Counted from the stretch's first letter, positions 46,038 to 57,462 are shown. The stretch: DNA of 64,000 nt from Orobanche coerulescens (GCA_033398695.1 CM065803.1:97080001-97144000); one strand, 5' to 3'. Numbers and translations are program-made. Notes: generated by a model not told the origin, from the sequence alone.

Positions 46038-48397
46038 TAAATGGTATCGGAGCTTAGGTTGTGGAAACCTAGGATGTCGGGTCAAGTTGTGTCTGTTAAG
46101 TTTTGTCTCGTCGGATTTTGTCTGACTGAGTCGTGTCGCGACGCGTCTTCTGAGTTTGTTGGTCGTGATTAGTATCGTGGGGCGATCATCATCTTCGTGC
46201 GACCTGTGGATGTAAGTCTCCCTTCTTTGTGTTGTGCCTCGTGTGACACGAGCTATTTTTATGATTATTTGTTAGCTGACGGAATCCTCTTATGGATTTT
46301 GATTTCTTGAAATGCAGTTATTTGACCCTCATACTTCGTTCATATGAGGAGTAGTGTTGCTGGATTGTGCATGTTTGACTTTATTTCTTTTATCCGCTGC
46401 GTGAGTTCTTTTGTAATGGCTTTCGGTATTTTACCGACTGAGTTCTATTTCGAAAACCGATTCCCTTAACCGAGTTTGTGGCATTATGGCCTTGATTGTT
46501 TTGTCGAAATTCTTATGACGGTATTTAGTATTTTGTAAATGGCTTTTGTAAGTTTTTGAAATATTACCGTCATCAGCCTTTTTGACATTTTTGTAAATGG
46601 TTTTTAGCTTGGTGAGTTCCGACACGGGACCCACGGTGCTATAATGTTTCGTGTAATTACCTGAAATTTTTGGGCATTCTAGCCCATTGAATTATCTTTG
46701 AAAACCTTGAGTATCTTAGAAAATAAATTTCGAGACGTACTTTTAAAATGAATTATTTTCTCGTGGTACATCCAAGGTGCCACAATATGTTTCAAAATTC
46801 TTCTACCTCGAGGACCAAAATGTTTTGCGATATTTTCAATATTTTAGAAACACTTTTACTTAGACCCGAGGGTCGAATATTTTGAAAGTTTTCACTAAGA
46901 GAAAGTTTCCTTATTTTTATCAAATGCGAAATGGTTCTCCAAAGTCTCGATAACGATGTTTCACGTTTGTACTTTTTTTGAAAGGTGATACTCAAGATCA
47001 ACCGGTGTTCTTCTAAATTATTTTCAAAATGAGGTTTTCGTTTTTAAAACCTATCCATTCCCGTTTGAGGGCTGGGTATGTATGTATGATGTTCGCGTTG
47101 TCATTATTATGTTTGCTCCCGAGTATGATCGAATTGGCGGTGTGAGCGTTGAGTCGTTTTCCACACATTTGTTGTGTTAGCCCTCTGTGAGAGGTGGGAT
47201 GTTGGTGTTGAATGTTGATGCCTCGTAGTAATTTCTGTGTTGTCGCGCATGTGCGAGCTATTAGAGCTTGGTTTGGTATGACCGTGTGCATCGGTGATTG
47301 TTCCGTTATGTGTCGGTTGTTTAATGTCTTGTTACCTTGCTCCCGTTTTTGTGAATTTCGTGGACGAGGTCGAAGGTAATACCCGTACTATTTTGACTTC
47401 TGTATTTTCTCTTTCTCCAGTCTATCGATTCGCTCATGTTCGTTGATACTTTATGAACTTGTTCTGTATTTCGGTTTCATCGTCCGAACGAGCTGTGATC
47501 TAGTTGTGGGTCAATCTGGTTATCGCTGTGACTTTTCGAGTTTGGTTCGATTCTTGTGAACCTTGTTCGGAAGTGACATCATTTGGTTCTATTAATTATT
47601 TTATTCGAAGTGGATCGGATTTGGAATTCTTGTGTTTTCGACTCTGTCGACTCGTTTATGCTCGTTAACATTTTCTGAGCTTGCCCTGTCCCTTGCTTTT
47701 GTTGATCGAACGAGGGTGGTATTGTTTCGGAATAACTCGTTTGTCGTTGTGACTTTTCAATTGCTATTCCCTTTCCTGTGGATCTTATGGGAATGCACAT
47801 CTTGTTGTTTTCACCGAATCATATATTGTCTCGAGCCGAGACGTGAACCTGGGAGTTGTTGTTTGAATTTTATCGTTCTTCGTGATTCGAACATGATTGT
47901 TCGATTTTTGTTGTCTCGATTGTTTGATTGTTCGGCTTTTGATCTCGTTTTGTGATTGTTGAACGTTCAGGATCCTTCGTAATTCCCTTAAGTTCGGAAA
48001 ATTAGTCTCGTTTTTGATCTTCCAACCCTTGGGCGGTGGAATTCCGTATTTGTTCAGCGATTGGCTCGCGTTTTGATTGATTTACCGTTGGGTTGGTCAA
48101 TCATATTGATTTTCATTCATTGTGTTTTGTGATTGTTCGGATAATCGACTCGATTGTATTATCTGTTTGATGACATTTATCACTTGTTGATTTTATTATG
48201 TCTCTACCGGCGGCGTTGTGTTAGCCGTCGTGGAGCGTGTTTTCACGCCGTATATTCCTTTGCGTTGCTTGTAACATTTCGCTGAGGGGCGTAAGTTACG
48301 CGTTTCTTGTATATCTCGTTGAGTTTTATTGGCGGGATATTGCTTCTCCCTACTTGTTTTAAATTTCGGGACGAAACTTCTTTTAAGGAGGGTAGTG
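46038..48397 (+). other. LARD internal region 2 (non-coding)
   Basis: Same length and layout as region 1: primer site 46042-46058, donor-like GTAAGT at 46212-46217, polypurine tract 48381-48397. No gene. Confidence 0.75.
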
Positions 48398-48696
48398 TGT
48401 AATACCCGTAATTTCGATTTTCGGTAATTTCTTTTTTTCGGCGAAAGTCTGTTTTGACGACTCGCTCATGACCGTTTCGTCATTCCGAGAATGGTTAATT
48501 CTGCACTTTTTGTCATCCGAGTTCGTTCCGGTGTCATTTTGTTGAGTTCCGTGCTTTTTGGCGACTTTTTTGCACTTGAGCTCGATTCTTGCGAATCTCA
48601 TTCGAAACTGCTGTTTCATGTTGTTACTAGCCTGGTAGATCATTGAGGAAAGGTTCTACGGCGTGGAATATCCCTGAGTGGATTGGGGGTGTTACA
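48398..48696 (+). repeat. LARD LTR3, internally deleted (299 bp)
   Basis: The first about 215 bp match the LTR start and the last about 80 bp match the LTR end. The joint lies at TGTTTC (48612-48617), a word present at both breakpoints in LTR2 (43193-43198 and 45953-45958), so about 2760 bp were lost. Confidence 0.9.
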
Positions 48697-50330
48697 ATTT
48701 GGGCCAAGTATTAGTGAACGATGTGGCTATTAAGGAGAGATAGAATATGTATTTTTTTGAACTTTTCAATGAGGCTAGGGGAAGCGACTTGGTGGTGCAA
48801 GGAGTTAGTCTATCTTCTGCTCATTCGTTAAGTTCCTGTGAGAGCATCAGCAAGGAGGAAGTAAAGGGTGCCCTAATGAATATGGGTAGAGCTAAGGTTG
48901 TAGGCCCAGATCAGATCCCTATTGAGGTGTGGCTTTGTCTGGGGAAAGTTGGAGTTCAGTGGCTAGCAGATCTGTTCAACATCCTCCTCAGAGATTCTAA
49001 GATTCCGATGGAGTGTAGGCATAGTATTGTGGTGTCGTTTTTCAAGAACAAAGGCGATTCTCAGAGTTATAGTAACTATCGAGGAATTAAGCTCCTCAGT
49101 CATACTATGAAACTTTGGGAAAGAGTGGTGGAATGCAGGGTTAGAAGAGAAGTTGAGATCTCAGAGAACCAATTTGGCTTCATGTCGGGGAGGTCCACGA
49201 CTAAGGCCATTCATCTCGTCAGACGCCTTATGGAGAAGTTTAGAGAGAGAGAGAGGCGTAAGGACCTCCATATGGTATTCATTGATCTAGAGAAGGATTA
49301 TGATAGCATTTCGCGTGATGTTATTTGGAAGAGCTTAGAAGAGAGGAGGGTGTTGTCGCCATTCGTTAGTGCGATCCAAGACATGTACTCCCAAGATAAG
49401 ACTTGCGTTAAGACCCCAGTTGGTGACATCCAGTATTTCCCGATTGAGATAGGGCTACACCAGGGGTCGGCGCTAAGCCCTCTTCTCTTCACTCTAATCC
49501 TTGACGTCATTTCGCGGGGGATTCTAGATGGCATCCCGTGGTGCATGCTTTTTGCTGACAACATTGTGTTAGTGGCAGAGTCGAGGAGGGAGGTGAACTC
49601 GAAGTTGGGGTTATGGAGGTCTAAGTTAGAATCCCAGGGCTTGCGTGTGAGCCGGTCTAAGAATGAGTATCTCTGGTGTAACTTTAGTGGTGAGACCATT
49701 GAGGAAGAAGTAGAGGTAATGCTTGCTGATCATATCGTACCCTGTACGGATAAGTTAAAGTGTTTGGGTTCTATCATTCAGAAGGAAGGTGAGTGTGAAC
49801 ATTATGTCACTCGTCGTATCAAGTCAGGGTGGCTAATATGGTGAGCAGCGACAGGGGTTCTGTGCGACAAGAATGTCCCTCTAAAGTTGAAGGGTAAATT
49901 CTATAGAGCGGCAATCAGACCTGCAATGTTGTATGGCTCTGAATGTTAGGCGATGAAGAAGTCGCTTGAGAGCAATTGGAAGCGGATGAAATGAGAATGT
50001 TACGTTGGTCATGTGGTCGCACAATGTTGTATAGAATACCGAACGGGATTTTCAGGAACGCGCTAGAAGTGGCGCCTATTTCAGCGAAAGTTAGGGAAGG
50101 GAGATTGAGATAGTTTGGCCACGTCCATAGGAGGCAGGCCTCTGCTCCGGTGAGGAGGGTCGAGAGTTTATTGGTTGTAGGGGAGAGGAGGAGAGGCAGA
50201 CCGAGGAGGACATGGGAGGAGCAGCTGAGATTAGATTTGAAGGCCTTAAACTTATCCGAGATCATGACTATTGATAGCTGCTCTTGGAGGCGCCAGATCA
50301 GAGTTGTGGATTCTTTTTAGGGAGCGGTTC
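48697..50330 (+). pseudogene. LINE piece 3: reverse transcriptase and C-terminal domain (RTE type)
   Basis: The frame broken at 37542 resumes, then the long open frame 48747-49841 holds the RT. Motifs in order: MGRAKVVGPDQIPIEVW, CRHSIVVSFFKNKGD, NYRGIKLLSHTMKLWE, NQFGFMSGRSTTKAI, FIDLEKDYDSISRDV, QGSALSPLLFTLILD and MLFADNIVL (FADD changed to FADN at 49551-49562, loss of a catalytic Asp). Then CLGSIIQKEGE and a TGA at 49842. Beyond it the C-terminal part continues with stops: KLKGKFYRAAIRPAMLYGSEC, FGHVHRR and GRPRRTW to about 50312. This domain order matches plant RTE LINEs. The element cannot transpose. Confidence 0.9.
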
Positions 50331-50738
50331 TGTAGTAGAGAGTCTCAGCATTGGGTTGTCTCAGTTAGCTTTGACCTAGAGCATTGCCTTTTTTTTATTG
50401 TATATTTTATCCTATTTGCTTTTGCGTGTGGTTTATTTTTGACAAGGAGCTGTGCGCAGAGTCTACCTCTCTTCTGTTAGAGCAGCATTCATCGAGAGTG
50501 TAGTAGGCAAAGTCCCCTTAAGTAAGTCTCATGTGAATTAAGCCATAGGCTCAGGTATAGTTTTGAGCTTTTTCGAATCATATGCTTCTTTGTATATGGC
50601 ACTCAATATTTTGCTGTGCACTAAGCTAGGGGTCTTCATGGAAACAGCCTCCCTACCGTAAAAAGTAGGGGCATGGTCTGCGTACATCTTACCCTCCCCA
50701 GACCCTGCTCTGAGCGGGATATACTGGGTATGTTTGAT
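50331..50738 (+). mobile_element. LINE 3' UTR and tail
   Basis: Ends with GTACATCTTACCCTCCCCAG and a CTGAGCGGGATATACTGGG block, the conserved 3' tail of plant RTE LINEs that some SINEs share, then a TTTGATTTGGTGTGGTTTGG stretch like a decayed TTG repeat. The exact end is uncertain by about 20 bp. Confidence 0.75.
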
Positions 50739-52354
50739 TTGGTGTGGTTTGGTATTTGTCCTCTCAATACTTCTTCTGACTATGATATTAACCCTTTTTT
50801 TTTACATTTCTAAATCATCCCCAGTTTGACAATTTTTTTAAGTTTTGATCCAAGCATATTTTTATTATATTTCATTTATTATTGAACCTATATTTTCTAT
50901 ATTATAAGTAATATTAAATTATTTTCACTTGTAGATAACAATGAGGATTTTCGGGCTAGGATTGTTGAGTCGAGTATCTACATTACATTCAAGTTCAATT
51001 ACTCCATTTATCGAGGTGGAGAATTTTATGCTTGTTTTATTTAATTATGTACATACTGCTTGTATATGTGTATGTTACTGTGTCAGTTATATACTACAAG
51101 TCTCTTCGAGCAACTACAAGTCCCTTCGGGCAACAATAAATATCTCTGAGCAACTATAAGTCCCTTTTGACAACTACTTTGCGCTTAATTATGCATATTT
51201 ATGACCTTCAGCCAACCAACATGTGTATGCGTGTATTTATACTTGACATTATGTATGTAATAATATTTAACAATGCGTACCCTCCTCACTGAGCGGGTAG
51301 AAAGCTCACCCCATTATATTTAATCATTCAAGTTGAGGAATCTGGCTTGGGGAGCAAATACGTTGCGTGATATTAATAATTTCATTTACTGTCTGCTTCC
51401 TTCTATTTAAATTAAATTCGAGTTCGATGTTATGACTCTCTTAATGAATGTTTTAGAAATAACAATGAAATTATTTAATTCATTGAGAAATGGTTTGATT
51501 TTAATTTGAATTTCCACTTCATTTTATTTTATTATATTTTATTTTCCTGAAAAATATTAGAAAAATATATAATTTCAACTACATTTTATTTTATTATATT
51601 TCATATTCCCTGAAAAATATTAGAAAAAAATATTTTTAAAAAGTGGTCTCTAAACAAGGTACTTTTCTATATATATGTGTGAGAATTATTTTCGTTCACT
51701 CCGAGAGGGCCTGATGGGGCCGAGGAGGGTTCCGCTTATGACGGTTCCGTGAACATTTGGATTAGCCACTCCGAGATGACCCGACAGGGTCGAGGAGGGA
51801 TTCACGCATTGTCGAGTCCACGGTTAATCAATAGATATTGTCATTATTGAGATATGTTTGGATAATTGTATTTTCCGGAAAATCATTATCGTGGCTTTGG
51901 AATTGTGCATGTGCTTTTATATGTAAGATGTGACGTTTCACTTGTAATACTTGCCCTAACCCCTCTCGTGTGGGGAAAACTCCTTTTATGTTTTTCAGGT
52001 TCTAAGGATCCTTTCGAGCGAGCACCGGGACGGTACGATGATGATGGCGAGGCGTGATTGTGGCTAGTTGTGTTCCCTTTACTTTGAGCATTATTCTCTT
52101 TGGTCCATTTCATCCTTGTAATAATAAATGGTACTCCAGTACTTTAGGAAAGTCCTTCTCCGGTTGATGTATAACTTTCTTGTATCTCTTCGTGATCGTA
52201 GAGGTCATTGGTTTGAATTTCCTTGTTTGTATCGGATTCATTATTCCCTAAGTTGATATTGTGAAATTAGACGTGTCACGTGTAAAAATTCGCCTAGTGG
52301 GTCCCAGAGATCCACGACGCTGTGATATTCTCCGAATATCTCTGGGGTATTACA
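50739..52354 (+). repeat. 3' part of a gypsy LTR (family Y/Z)
   Basis: No ORF. Ends with CCACGACGCTGTGATATTC and GGGGTATTACA at 52354, followed by a primer site. Two stem-loop repeats (CACTCCGAGA...CGAGGAGGG) lie at 51697-51826. The LTR start is not adjacent, because the LINE lies directly upstream; it may be the LTR that starts at 8759. Confidence 0.75.
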
Positions 52355-52359
52355 GAATT

Positions 52360-52376
52360 TGGTATCAGAGCTTAGG
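52360..52376 (+). other. primer-binding site of the gypsy element
   Basis: TGGTATCAGAGCTTAGG, five bases after the LTR end, the perfect initiator-Met start TGGTATCAGAGC. Confidence 0.92.
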
Positions 52377-52470
52377 TTTATGGATACCTAGGCTGTCGGT
52401 TTGTTGGGTCTAATTGTACTATTCCGAGAGCACAGTATCACCACGCCGTCATCTCGTACGATTGGTACTC

Positions 52471-52600
52471 GTAAGTCCCCTATCTTTCTTACCCTCTTTA
52501 TTTTCTCATTGTTATTCGATTATGGGACATGAGAAATTCATATCCAAGATAGGAATGATATGAGTTATACTCTTGAGTTTACTTCCCTTTTTCTCTTTAG
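52471..52600 (+). other. possible leader intron before gag
   Basis: Donor GTAAGT at 52471 and a pyrimidine tract plus TTTAG at 52589-52600, ending one base before the gag ATG. The donor is at the same place as GTAAGTCTCC in the TR-GAG and LARD. Splicing is inferred. Confidence 0.4.
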
Positions 52601-52601
52601 A

Positions 52602-53214
52602 ATGTCAACTGGTAGAGGACGTGGACGCGGCCGTGGTGCAGCCAGTGGAGCGGCCATGTCCCTCAGCTCGGTAGAATGCTCAGCTACGCCTAGCTTGTCG
52701 GACTCGATCCAACCTAACACTGGTAGTCATCAGGAGCCGTCGGCCAGTCTGGGAACTTCCGCAGGGATCCAACCAGATGTGGGCGTCGCCACTATACTGC
52801 AGCAAGTGGCAAATCAAATGGCTCTTTTAACCCAGGCGGTTCAGCTCAACCAACCACCTCCTGGGGCCGATACTGGGGCAGAGAAATGGTTACAAGATGT
52901 TATCCGTATGCACCCTCCCCAATTTATTGGTGCAAATGATCTGATCGGCTGCGAAGATTGGATCAATGAGATGAATAAGGTTTTCATGGCCGTAAATTGT
53001 CCAGTGGCACGTAAGGTGCCACTTTCTCAATACTTTCTATCAAGGGATGCGGCTAGTTGGTGGCAAGCTGTCGCACCTCAGGATCGGGTGGTTTCATGGG
53101 ACGAGTTTAAGGAATTGATGGAGGCCGAGTTTTGCCCCTAGCCCATCCAGGAGGCCAGGATTCGAGCCTTTTTCGAGGCTAAGTCCCAGGATATATATAT
53201 ATCTCAGGGATGTT
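52602..53214 (+). pseudogene. gag: gypsy gag, N-terminal two thirds
   Basis: The ATG at 52602 opens MSTGRGRGRGRGAASGAAM. The Gag domain reads VGVATILQQVANQMALL, KWLQDVIRMHPPQFIGANDL, ARKVPLSQYFLSRDAASWW and WDEFKELMEAEFCP, homologous throughout to the TR-GAG Gag. A TAG at 53139-53141 interrupts; the frame goes on through EARIRAFFEAKSQD and is lost in a TA run at about 53215. The zinc knuckle and pol are missing. It is a 5' fragment of an element whose rest was removed or replaced by the copia remnant that follows. Confidence 0.85.
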
Positions 53215-54718
53215 ACATATATATATATATATATATATATATAAAGGAGGAATATACTTTTGAGAAGTAAATAGACATAACTATAATGTGTAATCCTAAT
53301 GAATGATTGATAATGAGATATCTCGATAAGTTATGCGTTATGGGAGATAAATGAAATTAAAATGTGTCGGCACAGTAAAAGAACAGCGCTATGAATGATA
53401 TGAGGATATCCATGAGATAAGAATATTAACAAATGAAATGAGAATATGCATGGATAAAATAAGGATATCCATTAATGAAACAAGGATATTGAAATCCATG
53501 ATTGTGAAATGTGGATATTAAAATCTATTATTATAAAATATGGATATTGAATGATGATATTGAAATACATGATTGTAAAATGTGGATAATACAATCCATG
53601 CTTGTCAAATATGAATATCAAAAATGAGTATATTGAAATCCATGATTTGTAAAAATAAGGATATTGAAATCCATCGAAATTAAATGTATGCTCTTATAAT
53701 AAAAGTATAACATATTGGCTATTAAAGGTGAAGTTAAACTCATGGGGAGATTTTGAATATATTACGAGTGCGTGCAAAGACTCAAAATAAGATGTTGTGA
53801 AGAAATAATATATGGTGTACTTTTTTTCTTGACAGAGATTTTATCCCACTTATTTTCCTAGCAAGATTTTTAACGAGGCAACTTAATTATAATTAATATT
53901 GAATCTCCAAAATAAATTGACATGTATTGCCATATTATAAGAATATGAGTTGGAGATTAGAAATTGAACTGGATGATAGTCGTACTAATCCATGATGGAT
54001 TTTTGAAATACCCGGGGCATATGTGTATAGAATGCACATCACACTCTTTTTTCTTTGACTATGGTTTTGTCCACTTGATTTCCTAGCAAGGTTTTTAACG
54101 AGGCAACATGAATGACGTACTATCATGAATATACTCTTTTTCCTTCATTAGGATTTTTCACTCTTTTTTGTAATAAGGTTTTGAGGAGGCATATTCATAG
54201 CATAATGAGAAATATCACAAAGATCAAAATTACTCCTCAGAGATTTGAATACAGAATGAGTTGTTGTACTCTTTTTCATTCGATCAAATTTTTCTCACAG
54301 GGTTTTCCTCACAAGGTTTTAATGAGGCAACACGCGGATACTCCAACAACAAATGATATATATGACAGTTTGACTGAGTTTTTGTCCCAAGAGGTTTTAC
54401 TAAGACAACACATATATACTTATATAAGAATGGTCTACATACAAAGAGACTTATATGATCACTCAATTTTTGTACCACAAAGTTACACTAAGACGGCATA
54501 TGGATACTCATACAAGAATCATCGAGATAAGAGGGAACAAATTTCCGATACTATAGATTGCTCAAGTTTTATTCCACAAGAATTCTCTAGCAACACTATG
54601 ATGCAATAATGTATGATCATCACAAGGTAAAGTACAATCAATTTGGAAATTTCCTCCCATTGGGTTTTTCTACAAACTAGTTCAACAGACATCTATGTAA
54701 ATAGTCATTCAAGGGGAA
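53215..54718 (+). other. copia-4 remnant: 3' non-coding region with degenerate repeats
   Basis: Starts with a TA run (53219-53242). Positions 53420-53690 hold repeats of about 35 bp built on GGATATTGAAATCCATGATT. From 53830 to 54670 about seven units of TTTT-CCCAC-TTTTCCT-AGCAAGGTTTTTAACGAGGCAAC type recur (exact TTAACGAGGCAAC at 53871 and 54094). Such units are common upstream of the 3' LTR in plant copia elements (from memory). The open frame 54112-54609 crosses these repeats and is not a gene. Ends in the polypurine tract CAAGGGGAA. Confidence 0.6.
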
Positions 54719-54970
54719 TGTTATAAAAATGATACATGATAGTGAGATATCAATTACCATTTTGTTTACATATAATGTGAATGACTATTATGCTCATGAT
54801 GTAATTATATAATTACACATCTGAAAGTTTTCTATAAATAGGACTTCAGTTATTGATGAAAGCCTATTTGAAAAATTCATTCTCTCTATTTTCGCTCTCT
54901 ATAATATTTCAATTTTTTCACAAATATCATTTATTTACGATTTTACTCTTTGCAAATCGGTGAAATAACA
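54719..54970 (+). repeat. copia-4 LTR (252 bp)
   Basis: TGTTAT...ATAACA ends, polypurine tract upstream, TATA box TCTATAAATAGG near 54831. The flank CTAAG (54971-54975) has no matching copy found upstream. A different, small-LTR copia lineage. Confidence 0.75.
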
Positions 54971-54975
54971 CTAAG

Positions 54976-55051
54976 AACCATTCTCATTTGATCATATATA
55001 TATATATATATATATAAATATATATATATATATGATCAAATGAGAATGGTT
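54976..55051. repeat. palindrome with a TA core
   Basis: AACCATTCTCATTTGATCAT and its reverse complement flank a TA run (54991-55030). Confidence 0.85.
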
Positions 55052-55297
55052 GTTATCCTGCCAATTGCGAATATGCATGAGTTTGTACTAATTATGCATG
55101 AAATATTGCATTTCGTGCATCAAAATTGCAATGCATTAAAATATGCATTATATTTATCAAAATATCGATGCATTAAAATATTACATTATATGAATCAAAT
55201 TTTTGTGAGAATAAATTTAGGCCATCCATTTATCAAGATCGATGGATGAAATTCATTCTTATTTCTTTACTTAAATTGCATTCTCACTTGAACCCAC

Positions 55298-55302
<5 letters not shown>
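55052..55302. other. AT-rich MITE-like sequence
   Basis: Rich in ATGCAT and TGCATTAAAATAT words, as in the MITE-2 core. The right end reads ATTCTCACTTGAACCC, the reverse of a GGTTCAA-GAGAATG end like MITE-1. No gene. Confidence 0.4.

Positions 55303-55356
<54 letters not shown>
55303..55356. repeat. TA microsatellite
   Basis: About 27 TA units. Confidence 0.95.
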
Positions 55357-55359
<3 letters not shown>

Positions 55360-55674
55360 GCTTTATTTTCAGAACTCTGTTAAGTGCGAGAACTCCTCTA
55401 AACCAATGAGATTTTTTTAATTATTAAAAAATATTTTTAATTCAAAGAGTATTATAGTAAAATACAATTTTTATATTATTTTTGATTTTTTTAATAAATA
55501 TAATAGCCCCTACTGATGATAACCCCTACTATATCTATAACCCCTACTATATAGTAGGGGTTATGATCAATAGGGATTGTATGCATTGACATGATGTACA
55601 TTATGTATTATTAGGAGTACAAAAAGTGGTTCTCGCAGTTCTCGCACTTAACAGGGTTCTGAAAATAAAGGTAC
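55357..55674. mobile_element. MITE-4 (318 bp)
   Basis: Terminal inverted repeats of about 37 bp built on CTTTATTTTCAGAAC-CTG and TTAAGTGCGAGAACT. Inside is a 28-bp perfect palindrome (55537-55564, core CCCCTACTATATAGTAGGGG). No ORF. It sits between TA runs, so a TA target is likely. Confidence 0.75.
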
Positions 55675-55676
55675 AC

Positions 55677-55695
55677 TATATATATATATATATAT
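55677..55695. repeat. TA microsatellite
   Basis: Short TA run following MITE-4. Confidence 0.85.
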
Positions 55696-55842
55696 GATTT
55701 AAGATCATTTGAGGACCAAACTTTTTTTACGTACCAAGGGACTAATCTCCACCCTCCATCTTCCCTCCATCTTTATTTGATCTAATGGATGAGATTAATC
55801 CCAACAATTTAAAAAACTCACTTTCATCATTTTTTTTCAAAT

Positions 55843-56255
55843 ATCAATATCTTTCAAACCGTTAATCGTTAAGTCAAAAAAATATACCGTTACGACGAGC
55901 ATTTAATTATCTTTCTATAGATAGGCACTTTGATATATTTTCGACAAATTTTTTTTCGCTTTTTTCACGTTTTTTTTCGTGGCCGAAAAAATCACATATG
56001 ATATATTATATATGATATTACATATCATATGATATGTAATATTATATATGATATATCATATGTGATATGTAATATCATATATGATATATCACATATGATT
56101 TTTTCGGCCACGAAAAAAAAACGTGAAAAAAACGAAAATTTTTTTTGTCGAAAGTATATCAAAGTGCCCGTCTATAGAAAGATAATTAAATGCTCGTCGC
56201 GATTGTGTAATTATTTTCGCTTAACGTTTAACGGTTTAAGAGATATTTAAATTAT
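55843..56255. mobile_element. fold-back element with about 200-bp arms
   Basis: The left arm (about 55843-56040) and the reverse of 56060-56255 agree at roughly 85 percent by eye, with shared blocks CGACGAGCATTTAATTATC, GCACTTTGATATA and CGTGGCCGAAAAAATCA. The centre is a series of ATATGATATAT palindromes. Possible outer parts reach 55700 and 56350. No gene. Confidence 0.7.
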
Positions 56256-56368
56256 CATAATTGTGTGAAATATTAACTGCTTTTAATCTAAATCATTGAT
56301 TTCTTTTTTGATGGATGATGGGGATGAAATTCTCAGATGTAAAGAAAGTTTCGTATTTAATATAACTC

Positions 56369-56411
<43 letters not shown>

Positions 56412-57186
56412 TATATATGGATTTGTTAGAATATGAACCAATAGTTGAAACGAGAATGTATGTCTACTGCACATTTAATATAGATTTTTATTGCACACTT
56501 AATTTTAAGCAAGTGCATATATATATATCTCGTTGTATTTTAAAACAAATAGACAAGTTATATATAAAGTGCATTTCTTTTAATAGTTAAATAAGATCTT
56601 GACAAATATACACATATAAGAGAGGGACTGACAATGACAAAATACATCGTAAGTGGAAATTAACATATTTGAAATGTAAATACCAACTACTACCAGATAG
56701 ACTTAATATTATTCGTGAAATAAATATTTTACTTTTTATTGTACCATTTTATTTAATTAAGTACTGAAAGTTATATAAATGAGATGATAATTTCTACTAA
56801 AATAATTTAAATGTGCATCATCCAAATATAATAGAAAATAAATACGCCATATTTTCCAAAATTGTTGACAGATTTTGACTCTACTTAAAATTTAAGATCC
56901 TTGATTTTTTTTGGTTATTTGACAAAATAGTTATCAGGTTTTAGTTAAAACCTCACACAATTTTTGAAAATTTAGAAAAGACAAACCTGTCTGTCAACCA
57001 CTTTGGGAAGGAGTGAGTATCAAAATTAAACTCCCTCGTGAAATACAATATTATTGTAATAATACAATCAAATTGCTCTTTTCTCACACAATTTTTTATT
57101 TCTTGAATTATTTATATTTTATAATAATTAAAATAATTATTCAGTCACAATTAATAATAACCAATTTTTATTATCTAGAAAATAAT
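56256..57186. other. AT-rich sequence, nothing recognised
   Basis: Contains a TA run (56372-56408). No ORF with recognisable motifs, no LTR edges and no RNA gene seen. Confidence 0.6.
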
Positions 57187-57301
57187 TCTATTGATTTATA
57201 TGTTATTATTAAACGTTAAATGCTTATATGGTTTTAGGAAGATATGTTTCTATCGATTTATATGTTATTATTAGACGTTAAATGCTTATATGGTTTTAGG
57301 A

Positions 57302-57342
<41 letters not shown>
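57187..57342. repeat. 62-bp tandem duplication plus TA microsatellite
   Basis: Units 57187-57248 and 57249-57308 differ at two or three bases (TCTATTGATT against TCTATCGATT). The second runs into a TA microsatellite (57304-57342). Confidence 0.9.
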
Positions 57343-57345
<3 letters not shown>

Positions 57346-57462
57346 TAGGACAGAGATTGTATGAAAATAGTATCAATGTACATTAATATATTTAAAAATA
57401 GAGCTAAAATCGCTCATAAAATTAATTATTATTATAGTAACATAGTCAAATAGTTTTTTTCT

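Larger units (their letters stand above)
37543..48696 (+). mobile_element. gypsy LARD-type element in a three-LTR tandem arrangement
   Basis: LTR1 37543-40617, internal 40618-42977, LTR2 42978-46037, internal 46038-48397, LTR3 48398-48696 (internally deleted). The two internal regions are both 2360 bp and code for nothing recognisable. One perfect target duplication, ATTTG, flanks the whole (37538-37542 and 48697-48701), so it is one locus formed from one insertion or a recombination between copies. LTR and 3' sequences are related to the gypsy TR-GAG, which may share its helper. Confidence 0.9.

Noticed and set aside
37543..48696. 5.4-kb tandem repeat as a satellite array
   Set aside because: Each unit has LTR ends, primer site and polypurine tract, and a single target duplication surrounds the whole. 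It is a retroelement tandem.
54112..54609. 165-codon open frame
   Set aside because: It is made of the degenerate AAGGTTTTAACGAGGCAAC-type repeats of a copia 3' region; no protein motif.
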